Shown piece by piece: positions 34,401 to 43,149 of a DNA stretch of 64,000 bases. The stretch's first letter is position 1; each line of letters begins with the position of its first letter. The stretch is from positions 1 through 64,000 of the forward strand of contig JAZKEQ010000018.1 of assembly GCA_040386935.1 (NCBI GenBank), written 5' to 3'. The translations under genes and the position numbers were made by a program. The notes below the pieces were generated by a model. The model was not told the DNA's origin and searched no databases. It was given only the letters and a program-made list of their open reading frames with translations. This stretch comes from JABMMZ01 sp040386935. GTDB taxonomy: Bacteria > Bacteroidota > Bacteroidia > NS11-12g > UBA955.

Positions 34401-35255
34401 GATTGAAAATGTTGTAGAATCAATTAACTTATTGGCACCTTGGCTGATGATATAAACCTTGTGGTTATTCATGGTTCTTTTGCCAATATTTTTAATCAAA
34501 ACCTTTACACTGTCAGGATTTCCAAGTGGTACAGGGATTTTCCCAAGGGAGTATACTTTTAAAACTTTTGCATTGTTATCTGTTCTTGGAAAATTAATCT
34601 TAATGGTAGGGTGAGCATCAGTACTTGAGTTGGTTGTATCTTGTAAAACACCACCGTTAGTTCTGGTATACTTGCATTGATTCAACGCATAGCCATTTAC
34701 TGTGAAACGATTTTCGTAGGTCCAGTAAATATTAGTAGACTGTGAGCTTGAGCTTGATTGTCTATACTCTATCAGTATTTCCAATCCTTTGCCAAATGTG
34801 GTGTCAAAAACAAAAACAGTATCGAGTGTAAAGCGAATCCACGTGTTGGTTGAACCTATTTCTGAAGTGGGGTCTTTATCATAAACCTTTTTCATGCCTG
34901 TTGCAGATTTCTGATTCACCCAGTTAATATTACCTGTTCCATAATTGGCATTTGCTGTTGCCCTCATGTATATTATCATATTACTGGAACCACTTAACGA
35001 GCCCCCCGTATTTCTTAAAAAATCCAAACTGACAATACTGTCTCCGTGTTTTAGTGTGCTTACAACAGATTGAGGAAATATATAGGCATACCTTGAAGCA
35101 GCACCAGCTGCAGTGCTTGTATTCACAGGCCCTATAACATTTGATCCTATAAATGTGCCTGTACCAAGTTCAATGATTTGTGCATTGCTGGTCTGAAGAT
35201 GACAGAATACAGCAACTGAAAAACATCTGATTAAAACAGTAAAAATTTTATTCAT
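31485..35255 (-). CDS. Large secreted protein with CARDB-like repeats and T9SS type A sorting domain
   Basis: A 1256-residue protein with a signal peptide ending SNAQ. After a unique N-terminal domain (about 30-230) come many beta-sandwich repeats of about 110 residues of the CARDB/Ig kind, recognisable by KVLIKNIGKRTMNNHKV, VENLGD and similar lines that end in RSNDTL, RTNDTI or KNDT. The C-terminus (IYPNPATHTVCIYL to LKLVIQH) is a type A T9SS sorting domain. It is probably a long surface fibre or adhesin. No catalytic motif was noticed. The gene is monocistronic and divergent from the CorC-type gene. Confidence 0.85.
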   Translation of the reverse strand: MNKIFTVLIRCFSVAVFCHLQTSNAQIIELGTGTFIGSNVIGPVNTSTAAGAASRYAYIFPQSVVSTLKHGDSIVSLDFLRNTGGSLSGSSNMIIYMRATANANYGTGNINWVNQKSATGMKKVYDKDPTSEIGSTNTWIRFTLDTVFVFDTTFGKGLEILIEYRQSSSSSQSTNIYWTYENRFTVNGYALNQCKYTRTNGGVLQDTTNSSTDAHPTIKINFPRTDNNAKVLKVYSLGKIPVPLGNPDSVKVLIKNIGKRTMNNHKVYIISQGANKLIDSTTFSIGPLDTKLFTMPVLSPSNLGLDTLIVRIAKDDDSIGNESQVYRIATENIYSYKDPTQPLAGGIGFNGGTGDFVAKFYSNTAKAINQISVSFAGQSQKFRLGIWAADGGGGEPGTNVWTSDTLTSAPNFITPVLPPVSVSGSFYVGVRQIGTTNVAFGYQEEDPVRPQTFYYASPYGDTNWVDFAPDAPFKFAIEPRLQADNDVAPFSYDYPKDTLDLIKVKTMAPKATIINYGAKDQTTPFTVTMNIRRYGTLVYTSNRTDTLGTMRKHKITFDSTFLPTQAGDYDVQVITRLGSDQMRDNDTLKGKVVVAIYKDVGVGSLFDPDNSTDYEQFIDTIYPTANIQNFGLDATPVFNVTAQILDSNNVLLYTDTKSTNLASNNSSILSFKPYGCNLRGKLKFRIFTRLPNDNRKKNDTVVVVFNVVRSNDVTVTKSIYPQANKGIAPPATAKFVNVEMENLGDLNQATPFLVYNRIYYQNSLIYADSTVVECYRGITTNMFFKKFLPTKRGYYTMVCFSSLSNDQVRSNDTLRIGFAYGLPDDINPTAVSPAPNSVLDINKAYAPKLTVTNIGFNSQNTAFPVVFNVTKGASLVYSDSKNTTLDSGETKTITFDSSMQFSDTGLYLVEAYTNLGIDFDRTNDTIRTYYQVNKHFDLGVTAIMYPTLTDTIQVNKINDYPKVVIENLGDSLVTQYFSTTLRIINTNTKALLYKQTKDTFFSVNAPLELLFPRLGVISAAQPLTVIAQTEYAKDEYRKNDSTYDKSQVELWYDALAQSIALPQNNGVYKTNFSAIKPVVAVKNTGTKSIETVQLKLTIKYLDSTTSNETIVYADSLNVDDLSTLSTSTKTFANSFDFTTKTPGLYKCYYNTLYDKDQVGNNNNLVSTFRIQDASGIRMIDVWSPAIYPNPATHTVCIYLKSVPENPLQLIVYDMQGKEVLQQTVSEHQQFIDISSLANGVYFVTLNGYQLKLVIQH

Positions 35256-35373
35256 TACGGTAAAGATAATTGTTTTGGAATAAAAAAATAATTATTTGAC
35301 CAATAAACCCTGATTTAATGAGCTAAATATGACAGTTTACAAGGCAAAAAAAACGAATTTGTCTGCGAGTAAC

Positions 35374-35381
35374 TATATTTG
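35374..35381 (+). promoter_or_regulatory. -7 box of the CorC/HlyC-type gene
   Basis: TATATTTG ends 18 bases before the ATG at 35400. It lies across the upstream ATG at 35379, which rules that start out. Confidence 0.6.
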
Positions 35382-35399
35382 CACACTTATTTGCCTTTA

Positions 35400-36662
35400 A
35401 TGGATTCAAGTCAAGTCGTCATTATATTGCTAACACTGCTGTTTTCGGCATTTTTCTCGGGAATTGAAATTGCGTTTATTTCTGTCAACAAACTCAGAAT
35501 TGAGCTTCAGAATAAACAAGGTGTTTGGAATGCCGGCATACTCTCCTGGTACCTCAAAGACCCCACCCGGTTTATTAGTACAACATTGATAGGTAACAAT
35601 ATTGCCCTCGTTATATACGGTATATACAGTGGCGACTTATTGAACAACTTGCTGGAAAATATTATTGTTGTTGACTTCTGGCGCTTTGTAATCATTACAA
35701 TACTTTCAACCCTGGTAGTTTTAATAACTGCTGAGTTTTTACCAAAAGCCCTGTTCCGCATCAATCCTGACTTTATACTAAATACCCTCATCATTCCTTT
35801 CCATATTTCTTATTTCATCCTATGGCCGGTGGTGACAATGATTTTATACATTTCTAAAGGTATTCTTAAACTCCTTACAGGTGAAAAATATCAGTCGACT
35901 CAGCCTGTTTTCAATCGCCTCGACCTCGACCATTTTATTTCACAAACAGGTCAGATAGAGTTAAATGATGAAACCAATCTGAGTACCGAAATGTTTAAAA
36001 ACGCATTGGATTTTGGCAGTCTGCGGGTACGCGATTGTATGGTTCCCAGAACTGAATTGGTTGCTATCGAGGAAAAAGAATCTGTGCCTGAATTATTAGC
36101 TTTATTCAAAGAATCAAGACACTCTAAAATTTTGGTTTACAGGGATAGCATTGATAACATCATTGGCTATGTTCATCAGGTGGATATGTTTAAAAAGCCG
36201 GGAAGTATTGCCAAAGCCACTATACCTATTCTTATTACCAATGAAAGCAGATTGTTGCAGGAACAATTGCGAGACATGACCCAAAAACACAAAAGCATTG
36301 CTGTAGTAGTCGATGAATTTGGTGGAACTGCCGGTATCATTACCATAGAAGATATTATAGAAGAGATTTTTGGTGAAATAGATGATGAATACGACACCGA
36401 AGATTTGCGTGAAATCACAATTAATGAAAACCACTTTATTTTCAGTGGCCGTCACTCTGTAGATTATCTTAACGACCAATACAATCTAAATATTCCTATT
36501 GGAGAATACGAAACCCTGGGTGGTTATATTATCAGTATTTGCGAAAGTATCCCTGCTGAAAAAGAAATTATCTTAATCGACAGATTTGAATTCACTATCA
36601 AGCAAGTGAAACACGCCCGTATAGAGGAAGTTGAATTAAAAATTATTGATAGCAGGGAATAA
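35400..36662 (+). CDS. CNNM/CorC/HlyC family membrane protein (DUF21-CBS-CorC)
   Basis: About 420 residues. The start at 35400 (MDSSQVVIILLTLLF) is fixed by the promoter at 35374-35381. A DUF21 membrane domain with three to four helices (1-190) is followed by a CBS pair (about 200-325; DCMVPRTELVAIEE, DEFGGTAGIITIEDIIEEIFGEI) and a C-terminal CorC_HlyC domain (about 335-420). Family members are linked to Mg2+/Co2+ export; the old hemolysin label is misleading. In related bacteria GldE, a gliding accessory protein, has the same layout, so a gldE identity is possible. Confidence 0.88.
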   Translation: MDSSQVVIILLTLLFSAFFSGIEIAFISVNKLRIELQNKQGVWNAGILSWYLKDPTRFISTTLIGNNIALVIYGIYSGDLLNNLLENIIVVDFWRFVIITILSTLVVLITAEFLPKALFRINPDFILNTLIIPFHISYFILWPVVTMILYISKGILKLLTGEKYQSTQPVFNRLDLDHFISQTGQIELNDETNLSTEMFKNALDFGSLRVRDCMVPRTELVAIEEKESVPELLALFKESRHSKILVYRDSIDNIIGYVHQVDMFKKPGSIAKATIPILITNESRLLQEQLRDMTQKHKSIAVVVDEFGGTAGIITIEDIIEEIFGEIDDEYDTEDLREITINENHFIFSGRHSVDYLNDQYNLNIPIGEYETLGGYIISICESIPAEKEIILIDRFEFTIKQVKHARIEEVELKIIDSRE

Positions 36663-36680
36663 TCCTGATATTAATTGGAA

Positions 36681-36881
36681 TTACTGACTTGCACTAGAAT
36701 CGGCATCCGACTCCATATCTTTCAGTATTTTAGCTTCTACATCAAGAGAATCTTTGATGGATTGTAATGAATCCTTTGTAATGCGCGCTCTTTCTTCAGC
36801 TTGTTCAATTTGTTGTGCATTATTGTTGCTGCAGGCTGTTAGAACAGATACTAAAAGCACAAAAAAGGTTATTTTTTTCAT
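36681..36881 (-). CDS. Small lipoprotein with coiled coil
   Basis: 66 residues from 36881 (MKKITFFVLLVSVLTAC). The lipobox LTAC puts the lipidated Cys at residue 17. The mature 50 residues are charged and helical (IEQAEERARITKDSLQSIKD), probably a coiled coil. The upstream ATG at 36896 is less likely. Function unknown. It follows der on the same strand, 30 bases downstream. Confidence 0.75.
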   Translation of the reverse strand: MKKITFFVLLVSVLTACSNNNAQQIEQAEERARITKDSLQSIKDSLDVEAKILKDMESDADSSASQ

Positions 36882-36911
36882 ATGTGATATTGTCATGCAA
36901 ATAAGCGAATT

Positions 36912-38234
36912 TTATTTTTTTCTAAAAAATATTTTTATAGGCACCCCTTTAAAATTAAAGTGGTCTCTCAATTGATTTTCTAGAAAACGTTTGTACGACT
37001 CCGAAATATACTGCGGCAAATTGCAGAAAAATGCAAAACACACGGATTTTGAGGGCAACTGCTGAATATACTTGATACTCACAGTTTTTCCTTTTACTCC
37101 CGGAGGTGGTGTGGCGCCTATTATTGGCAGAAGCACATCATTGAGTTTTGATGTTTTGATCTTATTGGAAAGATTGTCATAAACTTCTGTTGCTGTTTCT
37201 ATTGCCTGAAAAATTCTCTGCTTGTTTAAAGCGCTGATGAATATAATCGGATAATCTATGAAAGGTGCCGTTCTGGCTTTGATATGCGCTTCATACTCTT
37301 TAGCAGTATTGGTTTCCTTTTCGTATAGGTCCCACTTGTTCACAAGAATTACAACTCCTTTTCCGTGCTTATGAGCAAGAAATAATAAATTTAAATCCTG
37401 AGATTCAATACCTTGAGTGGCATCCAGCATCAATATACAGATGTCGCAGTTTTCTATCGCTCTTAAACTCCGCATAACAGAGTAAAACTCAATATTTTCC
37501 TCAACTTTCGACTTTTTCCGAATACCCGCTGTATCTATCAATACAAGATCTTTATTGAATGCATTATAGCGCGTATGAATAGAATCTCTGGTAGTACCGG
37601 CTATATCTGTTACGATATTTCTGTTGAATCCAAGTAACGCATTGACAAAAGAAGATTTACCTACGTTCGGTCTACCTACAATGGCTATCTTAGGAAGATC
37701 AATGGTTTCAGAATTAATAAAATCCTGCTCATCTTCATCAACAGGTAACAATTCAACCACTTTATCAAGCAAATCACCCGTTCCACTGCCAGTAGCTGAA
37801 GATATCGGATATAATTCACCAAATCCTAATCTGTAGAATACTGCTGTATCACTGATTTGTTCGTGATTGTCAACTTTATTTACTATTAACAAAACCGGCT
37901 TACTGCTTTTTCTTAAAATATTGGCAAACTGGCTGTCTAAATCTGTGATTTCTGTACTTACATCCACCATGAACAACAAGAGATTGGCTTCCTGTACAGC
38001 AATTTTTACCTGATCGCGAATGGCTGATTCAAAGATATCCTTGCTATCCTGAACATACCCACCGGTATCAATCACAGAAAATGTTTGACCGTTCCATTCA
38101 CACTCCCCGTAATGCCTGTCTCTGGTTACACCACTGACATCATCTACTATGGCTTTTCTTTCACCTATAAGACGGTTAAATAAGGTAGACTTGCCCACAT
38201 TGGGCCTCCCGACAATTGCAACAATTCTGGACAT
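36912..38234 (-). CDS. der: Ribosome biogenesis GTPase Der (EngA)
   Basis: A 440-residue protein with two tandem GTPase domains: GRPNVGKSTLFNRL (residues 8-21) with DTGG and NKVD, and GRPNVGKSSFVNALLG (near 180) with DTAGIRKKSKVEE and NKWD, then a KH-like C-terminal domain. It is required for 50S subunit maturation. Length and motifs are normal. A -7 box lies at 38243-38250. Confidence 0.97.
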   Translation of the reverse strand: MSRIVAIVGRPNVGKSTLFNRLIGERKAIVDDVSGVTRDRHYGECEWNGQTFSVIDTGGYVQDSKDIFESAIRDQVKIAVQEANLLLFMVDVSTEITDLDSQFANILRKSSKPVLLIVNKVDNHEQISDTAVFYRLGFGELYPISSATGSGTGDLLDKVVELLPVDEDEQDFINSETIDLPKIAIVGRPNVGKSSFVNALLGFNRNIVTDIAGTTRDSIHTRYNAFNKDLVLIDTAGIRKKSKVEENIEFYSVMRSLRAIENCDICILMLDATQGIESQDLNLLFLAHKHGKGVVILVNKWDLYEKETNTAKEYEAHIKARTAPFIDYPIIFISALNKQRIFQAIETATEVYDNLSNKIKTSKLNDVLLPIIGATPPPGVKGKTVSIKYIQQLPSKSVCFAFFCNLPQYISESYKRFLENQLRDHFNFKGVPIKIFFRKK

Positions 38235-38242
38235 TTGAGGTG

Positions 38243-38250
38243 CAAAAGTA
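38243..38250 (-). promoter_or_regulatory. -7 box of der
   Basis: TACTTTTG on the minus strand, eight bases before the ATG at 38234 and overlapping the end of the spacer after msrC. No clear -33 TTG. Confidence 0.4.
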
Positions 38251-38255
38251 CGGAT

Positions 38256-38726
38256 TTAAATTTTAACGCTAATATTTGCCAATAATTCAACCATTTCTTC
38301 AAGGTAAATTCTGTCGGTTTCGTTGAAAGCATCAAATTCCTGACTGTCTATATCCAATACCCCAATTACCTCACCATTGCTGAATATAGGGACAACTATT
38401 TCAGAATTACTTTCTGCTGAACAGGCAATATGACCCTCAAATTGGTGCACATCAGGCACCACAATGCTTTGCTTGGCCTCCCATGCCTTGCCGCATACGC
38501 CTTTCCCAAAATCTATCAATGTGCATGCTACAGGGCCTTGAAATGGCCCTAACTCCAATTGATTTTTTGAATTAACAAAATAGAAACCACACCACCAGTG
38601 CTGAAATGTTTGTTGTATGGCTGCGCTTACATTGGCATAATTGGTCACCCACCCACATGCCGGATCAATTAATGCCTTTACCTGATGTAATAATGTTTTG
38701 TAATGCTCTGTCTTTGAATTGTCCAT
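38256..38726 (-). CDS. msrC: Free methionine-(R)-sulfoxide reductase (GAF fold)
   Basis: A 156-residue GAF-domain protein. Cys68, Cys78 and Cys102 (GPVACTLID, KGVCGKAW, GHIACSAES) have the same spacing (10 and 24) as the catalytic cysteines 84, 94 and 118 of E. coli YebR/MsrC. That makes it an enzyme reducing free Met-R-sulfoxide, not a signalling GAF domain. It lies before der on the same strand, 21 bases apart, but each has a -7 box. Confidence 0.93.
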   Translation of the reverse strand: MDNSKTEHYKTLLHQVKALIDPACGWVTNYANVSAAIQQTFQHWWCGFYFVNSKNQLELGPFQGPVACTLIDFGKGVCGKAWEAKQSIVVPDVHQFEGHIACSAESNSEIVVPIFSNGEVIGVLDIDSQEFDAFNETDRIYLEEMVELLANISVKI

Positions 38727-38733
38727 ACAGGTA

Positions 38734-38741
38734 CAAAGCTA
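38734..38741 (-). promoter_or_regulatory. -7 box of msrC
   Basis: TAGCTTTG on the minus strand, seven bases before the ATG at 38726. Confidence 0.45.
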
Positions 38742-38774
38742 CTGAAGTTCTGCCATTCTCAAATATAGAATGAG

Positions 38775-41700
38775 CATAAAAAAGGGGGATGGTTGATTAC
38801 CATCCCCCTTTTAAGGAGTTATCTGTTAGCGGTGATTATCTTACGATGCTCACACGTTTTGTAATTGTTTCGCCTTCGCTAATCAATTTGATGGTGTAAA
38901 CACCGGTTGCTTGATTGCTAAGGTTTACTTCATATTTACCTAATGCATCTGTGTAAGTTTGTGTCATTACCGCTTGGCCTAGTGCATTGTATACTACGAT
39001 TGTAGCATTCTTAGCTAAGCTGCCTTGTAAATCTAATGTTACTACACCTGTTGATGGATTTGGATATACATTTACTTTGTTATCTAACTCTACAGTCGCG
39101 ATGCCGGTTGTGCTGTTAAAGCATTTTGGCCAGTAAGTGTAGTATACCAATCTGGTAAACTCATCTGATACGTTTCCGCTTGGGTCTGTTACTCTGTAAG
39201 TAATTGTGTAAATACCTTCGTTAGTTGGATCTACATTCTGATTTACTACTTCTACCAATGGTTTCAATTGTGCAGGTCCATAGTAGTTATCTTTTGTAGA
39301 TATACCCCACATTGGCCAGATTTGATCTCCTACGCAAGCATGGATGATTTCTCCCCAAATGCTCGGTGCTTTTGTATCTTGTACAATTACTGTTCTGGTT
39401 TTTCTGGTCACGTTCAATGATCCGTCTACTGCTTCAAATACTTCACTGTATGAACCGATAACATTTGGATCTACGTTTGTAGAAATCATGTTCAAGCTCA
39501 CTTGTGTGTTGTCGTAGAAGTTATCGCTTGCTGTTGCTGGTACTGAATTATATGCAGTACGTACTTCATGGTAAACGATATCAAATGTATTCAGATTGAT
39601 TGTTGGTGCGATGTAATCATCAACTCTGTAGTTTCTTGATTTTGGCGCTGCAACGTTACCTGATGCATCTACTGCTGTATAGGTTACTGGGTAGGTAGCT
39701 CTTACTAATGTATTTACCGGGCCGTTGGTTACTCCCCAGTTTTTAGTCAATACCGGTGTGTTATCATATGCATCTGTTACGATGGTCTGATCAATCCATA
39801 CGCTTCCGATTTGGATTTTTGTGCCACCTAAAGTATCAATTTCAGGTCCTTTTGTATCTGCTACACATACTGTTCTGGTTTTTATAGTTACGTTACCTGC
39901 TACGTCTTGTACTGTATAGGTTAATACATAAGTACCTACTAAGCGGGTGTTAACTGAACCTGTTACAATAATAGCTGAGTTAAGATTAGTCAAGTTCTGT
40001 GGATCTACTGCTGTTGCACCTGGATCTACATATGGAGCATTGTCTCTTCTTGCTTCGATACAACCTGATCCACCTGGATTCAAGGTCAATACCGGTGCTG
40101 TTTTATCCAATACTACGAAGATGGTTCTTCTTACCGGTAATGCTTTGTTGCCTGATGCATCTGTTACGTTATACTCAATAGTATAGATACCTGTGGTACA
40201 GCTATCCAAATCACTGGTGATTGTCATTCTGTTTGAAATGTCACCTTCTGATCCGTCCATTGCAATAGCTCCTAAGTCTGTGTAAGCAAAACATTTCTCG
40301 ATCTTCATTGTATCTGCACCAATCAAGGTAATTACAGGTATTTTGTTATCGTTCGCTAAAATCAAACCATAATCTTCATACTCACCTGCTTGGATTGGTC
40401 CGCACTCAGTAGTTGTATAATTATTGTAGTTAGCTGCAATTCTCATTCTAGTAATACCTTCGAATGAATTAGCTAATGTCGGTACTGTGAAAGTAGTTGT
40501 ATAAACTGCATTCTGGCTGCTAGCTTCTACAAAGATTTGCTCACCTGCATCGCTGAAGTCGCCATCAATATTCCAGTCAATCCATGCTGCTCTGTTGGCT
40601 GCATCAATTGTAGTATTTCTTGATACTTCTACTGTATATGTTTTACCATATGTCAGATTGGCTTGTGATAATGTACTGTAATCTGTGTAAGCTGTTACAC
40701 CTGAAACTGATGGATTGTTCAATAATGCTACTGCACCATCCATGATTCTTACTCTGTTGATACCGATATCAGAACTTAAAATATATGCGTTAGGTACACA
40801 ATAATCCAATGCACATATAAATTTGTTTTTTACTACTGTTTTTACTGTAGCTGCGCTATCTAAATCGTTCCATGCTCTTAATGTGATGGTATAACAACCT
40901 GAACTTGTAAACTTAATGATTGGAGTTGGGAAGCTATCACCTGGGTTATCTTTATAGTTCACATAACCTACACCATACTTAGATGGGTTAGCTGGTGGAT
41001 TCAATAAAGTATAAGTGGTTGGGAAGATTGTCCATGAGTATTTGTTTGCATTGTCTACCAATGGTGTCAATACTACTCTGTCTACGCCTACTGTTGGTCT
41101 TCTGGTTGATGCCATAAAGTCAACTTGTGATTGTTTGTTTGGTGTGATGATATCAACCATACGACAAGTTTTATTTGAACCTACGCATGATTTTACTTCC
41201 AAACATACTTCATAAGTACCATCTGTGAAGAATCTTGTTTGTGCATCTTTCTTAGTGCCGAACTGTGAACCGTCTACTGTCCACTCCCATGTTGGTACAC
41301 CTACTACACCTTGTGTAGTGTTGATGAACTTCAATGGAGTGCCGTTATAACCCGGATCTGTTGACAAATCAAAGCTTGGTACCGGTGCTACTGCTGGCCC
41401 TAGTTCTGATACATAAGTACCTATGTAACCTGAGTCTGTACCGCCTCCATCTGATTTGAACAAGATAAACATACTACCACTGGTAGCCGTTACTTTTTTC
41501 TCTGCCTTATCGCCTGATGACCAAGCCCCTAATAAGGTACCTTTATCATTTTTACCATCGAATACACTAAATACATCCCCAGGGCCATTGAATCTCAATT
41601 GAGTCATGGTTAAGGTAATCTTTTGTGCGTTACATGGTGTGATCTGCAAGTATGAACGTGTGCCATAACCTTGGTCGTTACCATATTTACCGTTTGGTCC

Positions 41701-42792
41701 GCCATCATCGATGATAGTACCTGTGGCACTTCCTACGATATTATCCAGATTCGGTCCGTATGATCCAAAACCTAAATAGTAATTAGTTGGTGAGATTACT
41801 GTGATGTATGCACATTTTTTTCTTACTGCTGATGCGCCTATGCCGTTTGTTGATACCAACTCTACGCAATAGGTACCTTCTCTATAGAAGGTTACGAATG
41901 GATTTTGTGAAAATTGAGTCGTTCCGTAATCATAGCTGATCCAACCATTGTTGTAATCTGAAACCGGATCTAATGGGTCATTCTTAAAAGTTACTGAATC
42001 ATAGATTTCCCATCTCCATAAGTATGGACCATCTGATGATAAATCAAATAACTGCAAACCTTCGTAAATCTCTACTGTAGTTTTGCTTGCGATGAAGTCT
42101 GCTTTTGGTACTACTGTTGGGCTGATTAAGCTTAAACATTTTACTGTGCTATCTTTACCTAAGCAGTTAGTGCTTCTCAATTTTACACATTTTGTGCCCG
42201 GAGTGGTCCAGGTTGAACTGTTAGTGCTGTAATCTGGTGTTACTGATTTTTGCTCATAGCTACCATCGTTGTTAACATCCCAAGCATGCTCGGTATATCC
42301 TTTTTGGTTGCTGTTGATTAATTTTACAACTGTACGTACAAACGCCTGACTTGGTGCAATGAAGTTCGCACTTACTGAGGTTGGTAATACTAGATTGATA
42401 CTGAAATCGGTTGATTCACCGTAGTATAATTGATAAGAAGAACAAGTAGTACAACCGGTACCTGTTCCGATGTTACCACCGTATTGGTAATCTGTGATTA
42501 CACGTAATCTGGTTGCTGTTGGTGTAACGTTACATGGAATTGTAAAGTTGAATGGAGTCAGAGTACCTGGTGTGTTGTTACCTGATGTGGTATTCCAACC
42601 ACCAAGAAATTCACCCGCATCACTGAAATCTTTATCATTGTTTAAATCTATATAAGCGCCCCATTTACCACCGTAAACTGAACCGTAGTAATAAGATGCT
42701 GAACTTGTTTCCAGGGTGTAAGTGTTACCTGCTGTTAGATCAAACGCTTTTGAAGGGCTGTTTGCTAAACGGAATTCAGCGCCACATGTTGC
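38775..42792. repeat. Tandem repeat unit, copy 1 (about 4,018 bp)
   Basis: At an offset of 4,375 bases this segment matches 43150-47167 wherever I compared the DNA, and the encoded residues are the same throughout. The match starts one base before the run of A at the terminator and stops sharply at 42793 (a against g47168). Beyond that, scattered differences appear, and outside the genes the flanks are unrelated. Confidence 0.9.
38780..38812 (-). terminator. Terminator of adhesin copy 1
   Basis: AAAAGGGGGATGG and CCATCCCCCTTTT form a 13-bp stem around TTGATTA, with a T tract on the minus strand. It is inside the repeated unit. Confidence 0.92.
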
Positions 42793-43020
42793 ACCTCCGC
42801 TAAAACCATCAGCAGCTCTGTTGTACACAACGGTACTACCAACTGAAATTCTGATTTGTTCTTGGGATACAACATAGTTAGTAGTTGACATCTGGTACTG
42901 ATAGCTGTGATCAGTATTACACCAGGGTGCCTGAGCATGAGCATTAAAATAACCGATGCAACATAATATTGCTAAAACGGTGATTTTGAGCGTCCTAAAT
43001 GTAGTAATTAATTTTTCCAT
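38836..43020 (-). CDS. Giant multidomain T9SS surface protein, tandem copy 1
   Basis: 1394 residues: signal peptide ending AHAQ (1-30); a GEVED domain (WGAYIDLNNDKDFSDAGEF); PKD-like domains (HAWDVNNDGSYEQ, PTWEWTVDGSQF); a CUB-like domain (about 440-540, PGDVFSVFDGKNDKGTLLG); a second GEVED (WIDWNIDGDFSDAGE, CGPIQAGEYEDYG); about five Ig-like DUF5011 repeats (GIYTIEYNVTDASGN type, KTRTVCVADTKGP); and a type A T9SS sorting domain (VNVYPNPSTGVVTLDL to RVSIVR). It is probably an abundant surface adhesin or matrix protein. Residues from about 77 on are identical to copy 2; the signal peptide and first mature residues differ. Confidence 0.92.
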   Translation of the reverse strand: MEKLITTFRTLKITVLAILCCIGYFNAHAQAPWCNTDHSYQYQMSTTNYVVSQEQIRISVGSTVVYNRAADGFSGGATCGAEFRLANSPSKAFDLTAGNTYTLETSSASYYYGSVYGGKWGAYIDLNNDKDFSDAGEFLGGWNTTSGNNTPGTLTPFNFTIPCNVTPTATRLRVITDYQYGGNIGTGTGCTTCSSYQLYYGESTDFSINLVLPTSVSANFIAPSQAFVRTVVKLINSNQKGYTEHAWDVNNDGSYEQKSVTPDYSTNSSTWTTPGTKCVKLRSTNCLGKDSTVKCLSLISPTVVPKADFIASKTTVEIYEGLQLFDLSSDGPYLWRWEIYDSVTFKNDPLDPVSDYNNGWISYDYGTTQFSQNPFVTFYREGTYCVELVSTNGIGASAVRKKCAYITVISPTNYYLGFGSYGPNLDNIVGSATGTIIDDGGPNGKYGNDQGYGTRSYLQITPCNAQKITLTMTQLRFNGPGDVFSVFDGKNDKGTLLGAWSSGDKAEKKVTATSGSMFILFKSDGGGTDSGYIGTYVSELGPAVAPVPSFDLSTDPGYNGTPLKFINTTQGVVGVPTWEWTVDGSQFGTKKDAQTRFFTDGTYEVCLEVKSCVGSNKTCRMVDIITPNKQSQVDFMASTRRPTVGVDRVVLTPLVDNANKYSWTIFPTTYTLLNPPANPSKYGVGYVNYKDNPGDSFPTPIIKFTSSGCYTITLRAWNDLDSAATVKTVVKNKFICALDYCVPNAYILSSDIGINRVRIMDGAVALLNNPSVSGVTAYTDYSTLSQANLTYGKTYTVEVSRNTTIDAANRAAWIDWNIDGDFSDAGEQIFVEASSQNAVYTTTFTVPTLANSFEGITRMRIAANYNNYTTTECGPIQAGEYEDYGLILANDNKIPVITLIGADTMKIEKCFAYTDLGAIAMDGSEGDISNRMTITSDLDSCTTGIYTIEYNVTDASGNKALPVRRTIFVVLDKTAPVLTLNPGGSGCIEARRDNAPYVDPGATAVDPQNLTNLNSAIIVTGSVNTRLVGTYVLTYTVQDVAGNVTIKTRTVCVADTKGPEIDTLGGTKIQIGSVWIDQTIVTDAYDNTPVLTKNWGVTNGPVNTLVRATYPVTYTAVDASGNVAAPKSRNYRVDDYIAPTINLNTFDIVYHEVRTAYNSVPATASDNFYDNTQVSLNMISTNVDPNVIGSYSEVFEAVDGSLNVTRKTRTVIVQDTKAPSIWGEIIHACVGDQIWPMWGISTKDNYYGPAQLKPLVEVVNQNVDPTNEGIYTITYRVTDPSGNVSDEFTRLVYYTYWPKCFNSTTGIATVELDNKVNVYPNPSTGVVTLDLQGSLAKNATIVVYNALGQAVMTQTYTDALGKYEVNLSNQATGVYTIKLISEGETITKRVSIVR

Positions 43021-43102
43021 ACTTTGACTTATTTAAATTTGCACGAATATTACACATATTTTTTTGAATATTAAAATATATTTAACTTTAATGATAAATA
43101 TG

Positions 43103-43121
43103 TGACGTGTTTTTTACAAAA
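43103..43121. promoter_or_regulatory. Shared 19-base motif upstream of adhesin copy 1
   Basis: TGACGTGTTTTTTACAAAA differs by one base from 47498-47516 upstream of copy 2, though the surrounding leaders do not align. It lies 83 bases before the start codon. It may contain the -33 TTG (minus strand TTTTG) or bind a regulator. Confidence 0.5.
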
Positions 43122-43149
43122 GGGCTCATCTCTCTCTTTCATAAAAGTC